Assembly (NCBI GenBank): GCA_023405815.1
Contig: JAEXXM010000083.1
Coordinates: forward strand, 1 to 27,333
DNA: 27,333 nt
Reading direction: 5' to 3'
Source: Pseudomonadota bacterium
Lineage (GTDB): Bacteria > Pseudomonadota > Alphaproteobacteria > Rhizobiales > Hyphomicrobiaceae
How positions within the stretch are numbered: the first letter of the stretch is position 1; each line of letters starts with the position of its first letter. Below, one piece after another: positions 7,452 to 14,521 of this stretch. The position numbers and the translations under genes are program-made. Under the pieces are notes generated by a model. It ran no database searches, was not told the DNA's origin, and saw nothing but the letters and a program-made list of their open reading frames with translations.

Positions 7452-7955
7452 ATGGACCTAACGCTTCTCGATCCGGCGGCACGCCTGCTGCACATCGCCG
7501 GCGTGATCATCTGGGTGGGCCATAACTGGGTCAACGTGGTGCAGACGCCTGTCTATCGCGGCGTCCTGCCGGACGATCCACCTGAAGCCGTGCGCAGTGT
7601 TTTCATCGGCGCCTCAAAGCGAGAACACGGGATCTTTCGCCACGCCTCGCTTGTGGTGTGGGCGACGGGAATCTTCCTGTTGTGGCAGCGTGGCGATCTG
7701 CTGGATGCGATTGCTCTTTCGGGACCTTCGGCCGTGATCGGTCTTGGGGCATGGATCGGTACGCTGATGGTTCTCAACCTATGGCTCATCATGTGGCCGC
7801 ATCAGAAAAAGGTTCTCGGCTTCATCGATGCGCCGCTAGCCGAGCGGCTGCGGTGCTCGCGAATTACGTTCCTGTCGTCGCGAGTCAACACGGTTTTGTC
7901 GGTTGTGACATTGACGCTGATGGTGTTGGGCGCGCATGGCGGCTGGAGCCCCTGA
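7452..7955 (+). CDS. PuuD-type membrane protein without cytochrome c domain
   Basis: A 167-residue membrane protein with about four hydrophobic helices. LLHIAGVIIWVGHNW at the N-terminus and GTLMVLNLWLIMWPHQKKVLG in the middle match the N-terminal membrane domain of PuuD-type proteins, the membrane urate hydroxylase family. There is no CxxCH motif, so the usual C-terminal cytochrome c domain is missing. Histidines in or near helices (LLHIAG, VGHNW, REHGIFRH) could bind heme. It lies 39 bases after the pqqE-like gene and 12 bases before the SerC-like gene, so it belongs to the operon. A role in passing electrons between an oxidation step and the quinone pool is a guess from context. The family match is moderate. 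Confidence 0.65.
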   Translation: MDLTLLDPAARLLHIAGVIIWVGHNWVNVVQTPVYRGVLPDDPPEAVRSVFIGASKREHGIFRHASLVVWATGIFLLWQRGDLLDAIALSGPSAVIGLGAWIGTLMVLNLWLIMWPHQKKVLGFIDAPLAERLRCSRITFLSSRVNTVLSVVTLTLMVLGAHGGWSP

Positions 7956-7967
7956 GGCGAGGCAGAA

Positions 7968-9038
7968 ATGAAGCGCTTCAGCTTTGCAGCCGGACCTTGT
8001 CCAATCCCGCCGCAGGTGAAGCAACAAGTTGCGGAGGATGTGCGCAACTGGAAAGGCTGCGGTGTCTCCGCGCTCGAGCTGCCATTCACCAGCGACGAAT
8101 TCGCAGAGATACTCGAATCGGCCGAGAACGATTTGGGTTCGCTGCTCGAGATGCCCCGGTCGCACAAGGTCCTGTTCATCCAGGGAGGCGCCACGGCGCA
8201 GTTCGCCCTGGTGCCGATGAACCTCGCTCGCATGGGGTGTCACTGCGACTATGTCGAAAGCGGATACTGGTCGCGGCGCGCGATCGAGGAGGCTGGGAGC
8301 TGCTGGGATGTGCGCGTCATTGCCAGCGCAGCGGCGGGGTGCGTGCCGAATTTTGATGAGTGGCGGCGTAGCTCCGATGCGGCCTATTGCCATTTCACCA
8401 GCAATGAATCAGCGGATGGCCTTCAGTTCCAGGAATTTCCCCAGGCGGGAAAAGTGCCTCTTGTCGTCGACATGACGGGCGATTTTCTCACTCGGGCCAT
8501 TCCGATTGAGCGCTTGGGCCTTGTCTACGCCAGTGCGCAGAAGTCCCTCGGTGCCTCGGGCCTGACCATTATCATTGTGCGGGCGGATCTTCTCGTTCGC
8601 GGAAATCGTGCAATCCCGGCGCCGTTCGATCTTGCACGACAGGTCGCGGCCAGATCAAAGGTCAACACGCCACCCACGTTGGCCATCCTGGTGGCGGCGC
8701 GCATGCTTCGCTGGTTGGTCGAGAGTGGAGGGCTCTCGGCAGCGTCCATGCGGACCCAAGAGAGAAGCGCCAATCTCTACGGCATCATCGATGGAAGCGG
8801 CTTTTACCGCTGCGTCGCTGCGCGCGAGGCTCGGTCGCGGGTGAACGTCTGCTTTCGCCTGCCGGACCCAGAGCTGGAAGAGTCGTTCGTGCACGAGGCC
8901 GAGGCTCGTGGTCTCCTCCATCTGCGGGGGCATCAGCGCATCGGCGGTTTGCGAGCATCTCTGTACAATTCGACCGCAGATGAGGCGGTTGATGCCCTGT
9001 TGGAGTTCATGACGAACTTTTTGAGGCAAAACGGGTGA
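7968..9038 (+). CDS. SerC-like class V aminotransferase with altered substrate site
   Basis: A 356-residue PLP enzyme close in length and overall sequence to phosphoserine aminotransferase SerC. It has FAAGPCPIP at the N-terminus, the PLP lysine K192 in YASAQKSLGASGLT, NTPPTLAILV, and GGLRASLYNS at the C-terminus. Residues that bind the substrate phosphate in E. coli SerC appear changed: the 'SHRGKEF' segment reads P39-F-T-S-D-E-F, and 'KGHR' reads RGHQ (H322, Q323). The Arg of GGLRAS that holds the alpha-carboxylate is kept. So it is probably an aminotransferase for another amino or keto acid, not serine synthesis. Its stop overlaps the start of the PyrD-like gene (GTGA). Fold is certain, reaction unknown. 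Confidence 0.85.
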   Translation: MKRFSFAAGPCPIPPQVKQQVAEDVRNWKGCGVSALELPFTSDEFAEILESAENDLGSLLEMPRSHKVLFIQGGATAQFALVPMNLARMGCHCDYVESGYWSRRAIEEAGSCWDVRVIASAAAGCVPNFDEWRRSSDAAYCHFTSNESADGLQFQEFPQAGKVPLVVDMTGDFLTRAIPIERLGLVYASAQKSLGASGLTIIIVRADLLVRGNRAIPAPFDLARQVAARSKVNTPPTLAILVAARMLRWLVESGGLSAASMRTQERSANLYGIIDGSGFYRCVAAREARSRVNVCFRLPDPELEESFVHEAEARGLLHLRGHQRIGGLRASLYNSTADEAVDALLEFMTNFLRQNG

Positions 9039-9820
9039 AAGATCCCCGGGTTATATGCGCGACGGAATCGGCTGGAAGCTCCGACGTCTTCACCACGGCC
9101 GGGGTGCCTCTAGTTCGTCCGTCGCAAGTCATGGGGCTGCATTTCAAAAATCCTCTGGGGCTCGCTGCTGGCTTCGATCGCACCGGAAGGCTGCTCTCGG
9201 GCCTGGCTCCCCTGGGATTTGGACACATCGAGGTCGGCACCGTCACGCGTCGCGGCGGCGATCTTGCTTTACCGAGAACCGCGCCCGAGGATGTGAGAGT
9301 GGGCGTGAGCATAGGCAGTGCGAGGACTGGCATCAGTCCTCAAGTGATCGACGACTATGTCGCGACGTTCTCGAAGGTCTGGCCGCGAGCCGACTACATA
9401 GTGGCCAACCTGAGCTCTCCCTTCTCCGGGCGCCGAGGAGATACGGCAGGGATCGAAGTGCTACTCGGGCAGATCGGAGCAAGATGGCGCTCTCTCTCAC
9501 GTGAGACCGCGCGTCACGTTCCGCTGCTCGTCAAAGTCGCCTGCCGTGCCGATGCGGGCCTGCCCGTGGCGCTCACGTTGGCCCGCGATATCGAGCTTTC
9601 CGGGGTTGTGCTTGTCTCGGATTCGCTGCCGCAGATTGCCGCTGCGCGAAAGCGGCTAGAGGACAAGGTCGTGATCTCAGGCGGCGGCATCGTATCCGCC
9701 GCGGACATCAGAGACCGGATGTCGGCAGGGGCTTCGCTGGTGCAGATCTATACGACGTTCGTCCGCGACGGCGCTAGCGTCGCGGGACAAATCCTCGCCG
9801 ATCTCGCGAAGAGGACTTAG
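9035..9820 (+). CDS. PyrD-like FMN oxidoreductase, shortened and with altered active site
   Basis: A 261-residue TIM-barrel flavoprotein resembling class 2 dihydroorotate dehydrogenase. Seen are VMGLHFKNPLGLAAGFDRTG, then FGHIEVGTVT, ADYIVANLSSP, LLVKVA, VISGGGI and AGASLVQIYTTF. The last two form the FMN-phosphate site. It is much shorter than the usual 330 or more residues. The stretch after GTVT that holds 'INRMGFNN' in DHODHs is missing. FDK has become FDR (R49), SSPN has become SSPF (F130), and the NTT motif has become S195-D-S. These changes remove the expected orotate ligands while the flavin site stays, so a different substrate is likely. GTG start overlapping the upstream stop by four bases. 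Confidence 0.82.
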   Translation: MKDPRVICATESAGSSDVFTTAGVPLVRPSQVMGLHFKNPLGLAAGFDRTGRLLSGLAPLGFGHIEVGTVTRRGGDLALPRTAPEDVRVGVSIGSARTGISPQVIDDYVATFSKVWPRADYIVANLSSPFSGRRGDTAGIEVLLGQIGARWRSLSRETARHVPLLVKVACRADAGLPVALTLARDIELSGVVLVSDSLPQIAAARKRLEDKVVISGGGIVSAADIRDRMSAGASLVQIYTTFVRDGASVAGQILADLAKRT

Positions 9821-9829
9821 GATTAGTTC

Positions 9830-10741
9830 TCAGGCGGTCACGAAGCGAGCGCCGATGTCGCCGTGGACGAAGCCGTTGGAGAGATGGGCGCCGGGACAAA
9901 GTTCTTGCGCGCGGGAAATTGCGGTGTCGGCGTCGATGTGTCCATCTAAGACGTCCCTGAAAAGGTCAGCGATGGCGACCATGTCGAACGTGTGCGGCGA
10001 AAGACGCAGCGCGGCGACCCCGAGTGCGGCCAGCTCGCATGCTTCCTCAAGCAGGCAACAGTAGGTGTGCGATAGAGTCTGCACGCCATTGACTGCGAGA
10101 AACTTCTGATCGTCGACCGTCGCGACCTCGAGGCCGTCAGGATCTTGCTCGCAGGCGAATTGGCACGAGTCTTTGGTGCGCCCATTGAGGCGGGCGTGAT
10201 AGCAGCGAGCCGATATGGCCAACGGAGAGCGGCCAAATGCCCAGACCTCGATGGCGGCCGTTGTCGTTGCGCGCGCGATGGCGGCAATCGACTGCTTGGG
10301 CAGCTCGGGTGGCAGGCAGATGCGCGTGGCGCCGCGCGATGCGAGGAACTGCGCGGTATGCTCATTGTAGACGTTTATGAAGGGGCCGATGGCGTGCGGT
10401 GTCGGAGCGAGCGAGCGCAGCATCGAGATGTCGTTGGCTTCGACCATGTAGGTTGTGGCGCCGAGCTGACCGTCGGCGCGCAGCTCACGCTCCAGGGTTG
10501 GCAGCGCCAGCGAACTCAGCAGCACGGTCTTTCCCCCGCGCTCCAGTCGTTCGATGACGTCGGCGACCTGGTCGGCAAGGAGGGGTTGACGGCGCGAGCA
10601 TACGATCTCGCCGACGCTTACGTGGTCGACGGGCGCTTCATCGGCGATGCGATAGTAGAAGTTGCGCCACTGCTCGGCTGGCCAGTTGAAGAGCACGGGG
10701 CCGAGGGTGAGAGTGGTGCGCGAGGCGTTCATGTCATGCAC
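9830..10741 (-). CDS. ubiV: UbiV, O2-independent ubiquinone hydroxylation
   Basis: A 303-residue U32-peptidase-family protein. Cysteines C48, C180, C193 and C197 fit the four iron-sulphur ligands reported for E. coli UbiV (39, 180, 193, 197); the last three are even at the same numbers, in SARCYHARLNGRTKDSCQFAC. UbiU and UbiV form a complex that hydroxylates the ubiquinone ring without O2, allowing ubiquinone synthesis in anaerobic respiration. It follows ubiU by three bases and is last in the ubiT-ubiU-ubiV operon. Its end is nine bases from the end of the convergent PyrD-like gene. No anomalies seen. Confidence 0.92.
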   Translation of the reverse strand: MHDMNASRTTLTLGPVLFNWPAEQWRNFYYRIADEAPVDHVSVGEIVCSRRQPLLADQVADVIERLERGGKTVLLSSLALPTLERELRADGQLGATTYMVEANDISMLRSLAPTPHAIGPFINVYNEHTAQFLASRGATRICLPPELPKQSIAAIARATTTAAIEVWAFGRSPLAISARCYHARLNGRTKDSCQFACEQDPDGLEVATVDDQKFLAVNGVQTLSHTYCCLLEEACELAALGVAALRLSPHTFDMVAIADLFRDVLDGHIDADTAISRAQELCPGAHLSNGFVHGDIGARFVTA

Positions 10742-10744
10742 CGG

Positions 10745-11743
10745 CTAGCGCCACGTCTTGAGGTATCCGCCGCAAGTGGCGCTTTGACCCTCTGTAAGTC
10801 CGGTAAGAGGGCTGCGCGGCTCGGGTTCGCTGCGGGCGAGCGCGTCGAGCGTGTGGCGGAAGGCTTGGACGACGGCGCCGACATACGCGCGCCCGCGCTG
10901 TCGGCCTTCGATCTTCAGAGCCTTTACGCCGGCATCGAGCAGTGCGGGCAGAAGTGGCCGCGCATCGAGGCTGACGGGGTCCTCAAAGATATGGCCGGTG
11001 CCGAAACTGGTCTTGAAGCGTCCCTTGCAGAGGGTCGGATAGCCTACTGACTTGTCCTTCGGTACGCGGTTGATGGTGAAATCGCCGAGACGCGAGACGA
11101 GCGTGCCGTCGTCTTCTTGGTAGGTGACGTGGCTTGCGGGAGAGCAGACGCCATGCATGTTGGGCGACTTTCCGCTCGCATAGGAGGAGAGTGAGCAACG
11201 CCCCTCCTCCATCACGCACAAGCCGCCGAATACGAACACTTCGGTCTCGCAGGCCACTGCGCTCGTCATGCGCGCGATTTCCGGTACGCTCAACACGCGT
11301 GGAAGCACGACGCGCTTGACGGAGAAGGCCTCCACATAGAAGGCGATCGCCTCAGTGTTGGCGGCGCCGGCCTGCACCGACAGGTGGAGCCGAAGGCTGG
11401 GGTGTCTCTTGGCAGCGTATGCCAGGAGTCCTAGGTCTGCGAGAATGACGGCATCGACGCCAAGAGCGGCGGCCTCGTCGACAGCGCGCATCCACGGGCC
11501 GGAATCGCCGGCGCGAGGAAAGGTATTTATGGCGAGAAGGACTTTGGCTCCGAAGCGGTGCGCGAAGGGAATCGCCTGGCGCAGCTCGTCGCGACTGAAG
11601 TTAAGACCAGGGAAATTGCGCGCGTTGGTTTCATCGCGAAAACCGCAATAGACAGCATCGGCGCCGGCTTCGACGGCGGTGCGGAGCGCGGCCGGCGTTC
11701 CTGCCGGGCAGACGAGCTCCAAAGACTTGCCAGATGTGCTCAC
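10745..11743 (-). CDS. ubiU: UbiU, O2-independent ubiquinone hydroxylation
   Basis: A 332-residue U32-peptidase-family protein starting with LELVCPAGTPAALRTAVEAGADAVYCGF, the family's typical start. Cysteines C176, C183, C200 and C239 match the spacing of the E. coli UbiU cluster ligands (169, 176, 193, 232), all shifted by seven; they lie in GGLCVMEEGRCSL, HGVCSPA and LCKGRF. With UbiV it replaces the O2-dependent flavin hydroxylases in ubiquinone synthesis. It follows ubiT by four bases, so the three genes form one transcript. The last 25 residues are variable. Confidence 0.93.
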   Translation of the reverse strand: MSTSGKSLELVCPAGTPAALRTAVEAGADAVYCGFRDETNARNFPGLNFSRDELRQAIPFAHRFGAKVLLAINTFPRAGDSGPWMRAVDEAAALGVDAVILADLGLLAYAAKRHPSLRLHLSVQAGAANTEAIAFYVEAFSVKRVVLPRVLSVPEIARMTSAVACETEVFVFGGLCVMEEGRCSLSSYASGKSPNMHGVCSPASHVTYQEDDGTLVSRLGDFTINRVPKDKSVGYPTLCKGRFKTSFGTGHIFEDPVSLDARPLLPALLDAGVKALKIEGRQRGRAYVGAVVQAFRHTLDALARSEPEPRSPLTGLTEGQSATCGGYLKTWR

Positions 11744-11747
11744 GGGC

Positions 11748-12296
11748 TTACCTCGCCATCTGCCGGCGCTGCGACGCGATTACGGAAAGCGATTCGATCT
11801 GTCTCTTGGCAGCGTCGAGGATAGCGGCCGCAAACGGGCCGAAGCACGCCGAGAACTCACTGTGGAGATTGATCTGTGCGTCGTCCACGGCGTTGCGCAG
11901 AGCCAGTACCGCGCCAATGTCGCCGTCGATGGCGATGTCGCGGGAGAAGAAAAGCGCATCCCCGTCATAGGAGCCGTCGAGAAGTCCCAATAGGGCCAGG
12001 AGCGGGCCGTGTATCGCTGCGACAAAGCTACCGTGCGCAAGCCGCCGCTCGACACGCAATGTGATGCCACTCTGTCCGGGCTCGATGACGATCGCAAACG
12101 GTGCATCGGTTGGCTCGATGCCGATGCTGTGGCCACGGTATGCTTCCAAACGCTCGTGCAACTCGGGATGCCGGCGCGCGATGCTTGCTGCGAGTGTCAC
12201 CAGGAGGAAGCGAAGCGGCAGGAGAGGCAGAGGGCGCAACCCCCAAGTGGCAACCGCTGGCAGGCGCGGTGGTGAGGTCTGTGCTGGCTCGATCAT
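11748..12296 (-). CDS. ubiT: UbiT, SCP2-domain accessory factor for anaerobic ubiquinone synthesis
   Basis: A 182-residue protein with an SCP2 (sterol-carrier) lipid-binding domain. Seen are a proline- and leucine-rich N-terminus (PLPLLPLRFLL), RRHPELHERLEAYRG, FSRDIAIDGDIGAVLALRNAVDDAQ and a C-terminal helix. UbiT is thought to bind isoprenoid intermediates and is required with UbiU and UbiV for anaerobic ubiquinone. It is first in the ubiTUV operon and divergent from ubiD. No Shine-Dalgarno is visible before its ATG; the predicted transcription start falls at or next to the ATG, so the message may be leaderless. Confidence 0.88.
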   Translation of the reverse strand: MIEPAQTSPPRLPAVATWGLRPLPLLPLRFLLVTLAASIARRHPELHERLEAYRGHSIGIEPTDAPFAIVIEPGQSGITLRVERRLAHGSFVAAIHGPLLALLGLLDGSYDGDALFFSRDIAIDGDIGAVLALRNAVDDAQINLHSEFSACFGPFAAAILDAAKRQIESLSVIASQRRQMAR

Positions 12297-12302
12297 GCGG
12301 GA

Positions 12303-12370
12303 GGTCTAGGGCAAGGTCCGTGCGGCGGCCTAACCGAAATCAAGACGGCTCATGGAAGGCCGGCGATAGT
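12303..12370. promoter_or_regulatory. Divergent Crp/Fnr-type promoter, ubiT / ubiD
   Basis: Box CTAACCGAAATCAA at 12330-12343 is centred at 12336.5. Towards ubiD, GATAGT at 12365-12370 begins 21 bases after the box; this hexamer and its flanks (GCGATAGTC) resemble the -10 of the pqqA-like operon. Towards ubiT, TAGACC on the minus strand (12308 to 12303) lies 21 bases away. One box at about -41.5 from both starts could therefore serve both operons. Confidence 0.55.
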
Positions 12371-12395
12371 CGCGCTGCAACCATAGGGGACCGTG

Positions 12396-13922
12396 ATGCG
12401 CGACCTGCCGCGATTTCGCGACCTACGCGCGTTCCTGAGTTATCTCGATTTGAACTGCCAGCTTGCGAGCGTTCGCGCGCAAGTCTCCACCGTGCACGAG
12501 ATGACGGAGGTGCACCGACGGACAATGGCAACGGGGGGACCCGCGCTGCGCTTCGATCAGGCTGTGCGAGCCGACGGAGGAGTGTCGGAAATTCCGGTGG
12601 TGGTCAATCTGTTCGGCACCATTTCGCGCGTGGCCTGGGGTCTTGGCGTGGAAAGGGAGAATCTCCGCGCGCTCGGTGAAAGCCTCGCGGCCTTACGCGA
12701 CTTGAAGCCGATCAATGGGTTCGGAGGAGCACTCCGTCGCTGGCCGCTTCTCAAGGCCGCCTATGCCACGCTGCCTATAAGCGTCACGCATCCGCCCGTG
12801 CAGCAATGCGTGCGCCGGGGGGCAGATATAGACCTTGGAAACTTCCCGATCCAAACCTGTTGGCCGGGCGAGCCGGCGCCGTTGATCACATGGCCTCTCG
12901 TCATCACCAAGTCTCCGGGTGATGGGGCAGATCACGCTCTCAATGTGGGCGTCTACCGCATGCAGGTGCTCGGTCCTGAACGCGCAATCGTGCGTTGGCT
13001 GCCGCATCGCGGCGGCGCGGGGCACCATCGGCTCTGGGCCGCTGCAGGACAGGATATGCCCATTGCCGTCGTAATCGGAGCCGATCCCGCGACGATGCTG
13101 TCGGCAGTGCTTCCTCTTCCGGAGGGCATGTCGGAGCTCGGCTTTTCTGGGATCCTACGTGGAGAGCGGCCGCGGCTGGCGCGCTGTCTCACAGTCCCGC
13201 TCATGGTTCCAGCCGACGCGGAGATTGTGATCGAAGGGCTTGTCTCCGCGAGGGAGACGGTCCCCGAAGGCCCCTACGGCGATCATACGGGCTACTACAA
13301 CTCGGTCGCGGAGTTTCCCGTGGTGCGCATCACCGCCATTACGACACGCGAATCGCCGATTTACGTGTCGACGTTCACGGGCAGACCTCCCGACGAGCCA
13401 TCGGTCATAGGCGAAGTGCTCAACGAGCTGTTCGTCCCCATCCTGCGGCGACAGCTGCCAGAGGTCGTCGATTGCTGGTTCCCTCCCGATGCCTGTTCGT
13501 ATCGAATCGCCGTTGTGTCGATTCGGAAGCGCTACGCGGGACAGGCACGCCGCGTCATGATGGGGCTCTGGGGAATGCTGCCGCAGTTCTCCTATACGAA
13601 GCTCATCATTGTCGTCGATGACGACATCGATGTGCGTGACTGGAGCGACGTCTCGTGGGCGCTCGCAACGCGCATGGACCCCTCGCGAGACGCGATGCTC
13701 ATTCAAAATACGCCGATCGACTATCTCGATTTCGCTTCGCCAGGCGAAGGCGTCGGCGGCAAGCTTGGTCTCGATGCCACGAACAAGGTTGGCGCGGAGA
13801 CGACGCGAGAGTGGGGCCGCAAACTGTCGATGAGTTCTGACGTAGGTCAGCGCGTCGATGCGCTGTGGCCTCGGCTCGGTCTTCGCGCCGGTGGTATCAA
13901 GGGGGCTGCGTTCGCGAAATGA
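12396..13922 (+). CDS. ubiD: UbiD-family decarboxylase
   Basis: A UbiD family protein of 508 residues (ATG at 12396 preferred, five bases after GGGGA; a GTG lies one codon earlier). It contains VPEGPYGDHTGYYN with E291, the prenylated-FMN and catalytic glutamate region of UbiD, and the expected N- and C-terminal family motifs. UbiD decarboxylates 3-polyprenyl-4-hydroxybenzoate in ubiquinone synthesis using prenylated FMN made by UbiX, whose gene overlaps its end by four bases. Its placement beside ubiTUV suggests ubiquinone, though related UbiD enzymes act on other aromatic acids. It needs no O2 for turnover. Confidence 0.9.
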   Translation: MRDLPRFRDLRAFLSYLDLNCQLASVRAQVSTVHEMTEVHRRTMATGGPALRFDQAVRADGGVSEIPVVVNLFGTISRVAWGLGVERENLRALGESLAALRDLKPINGFGGALRRWPLLKAAYATLPISVTHPPVQQCVRRGADIDLGNFPIQTCWPGEPAPLITWPLVITKSPGDGADHALNVGVYRMQVLGPERAIVRWLPHRGGAGHHRLWAAAGQDMPIAVVIGADPATMLSAVLPLPEGMSELGFSGILRGERPRLARCLTVPLMVPADAEIVIEGLVSARETVPEGPYGDHTGYYNSVAEFPVVRITAITTRESPIYVSTFTGRPPDEPSVIGEVLNELFVPILRRQLPEVVDCWFPPDACSYRIAVVSIRKRYAGQARRVMMGLWGMLPQFSYTKLIIVVDDDIDVRDWSDVSWALATRMDPSRDAMLIQNTPIDYLDFASPGEGVGGKLGLDATNKVGAETTREWGRKLSMSSDVGQRVDALWPRLGLRAGGIKGAAFAK

Positions 13923-14521
13923 CCGGCCATCGCGTGGTTCTAGGGATTAGTGGCGCCTCGGGAGCAGGGATTGGAGTGCGCGTTGCCGAGCTGCTGCGGA
14001 CACTGGGCAATGCAGAGGTGCATCTCGTGGTCTCACCGGCGGCCGAGAAGACACTTGCGCACGAGGTTGGAAGCGACGCGCTGAAGCGCCTCGAAGAGAT
14101 CGTGGCCTTCCGGCATGACGTGCGCGACGTCGGCGCGCCAATCGCAAGCGGATCCTTTGGCACCGCCGGCATGATCGTTGCTCCGTGCTCGATGCGCAGT
14201 CTGTCCTGCATCGCGACGGGCGTCGGGGACAACCTTTTGACGCGCGCGGCGGATGTCCACCTCAAGGAGCGGCGGCGCCTGGTGCTGGTCGCGCGCGAGA
14301 GCCCGCTGCATCTCGGGCACCTTCGCTCGATGATCGCGGCTACCGAATGTGGAGCGATCGTCGCTCCCGCGATCCCCAGCTTCTATCTTGCCCCGCACTC
14401 GGCCGCCGACATTATCGACCAGATTGCTCGCCGCACGATCGATGTGCTGGGACTCGAGGCGACGCGGTTGTCGTCGCCATGGGCGGGATTGAAACGCACT
14501 GGCGGCCGGAGATGCGACTGA
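13919..14521 (+). CDS. ubiX: UbiX, flavin prenyltransferase
   Basis: A 200-residue flavoprotein with the UbiX start VVLGISGASGAGIGVRVAELL, then SGSFGTAGMIVAPCSMRSLSCIATGVGDNLLTRAADVHLKERRRLVLVARESPLHL. These are the classical FMN- and prenyl-phosphate-site motifs. UbiX attaches a dimethylallyl unit to FMN to make the cofactor of UbiD. The start is the ATG at 13919, inside the last codons of ubiD (ATGA overlap); the frame is open further upstream but the earlier start would lie inside ubiD without reason. About 15 residues at the C-terminus (WAGLKRTGGRRCD) are not conserved. Confidence 0.93.
   Translation: MTGHRVVLGISGASGAGIGVRVAELLRTLGNAEVHLVVSPAAEKTLAHEVGSDALKRLEEIVAFRHDVRDVGAPIASGSFGTAGMIVAPCSMRSLSCIATGVGDNLLTRAADVHLKERRRLVLVARESPLHLGHLRSMIAATECGAIVAPAIPSFYLAPHSAADIIDQIARRTIDVLGLEATRLSSPWAGLKRTGGRRCD

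Noticed and set aside
9035..9820. Calling this gene pyrD and the previous one serC, housekeeping genes
   Set aside because: Key substrate residues of both families appear changed and both sit inside a pqq-like operon, so primary-metabolism names would mislead.
10145..11050. A 301-residue open frame on the plus strand
   Set aside because: It is antisense to ubiV and ubiU, whose cluster cysteines are all intact; no domain is visible in it.
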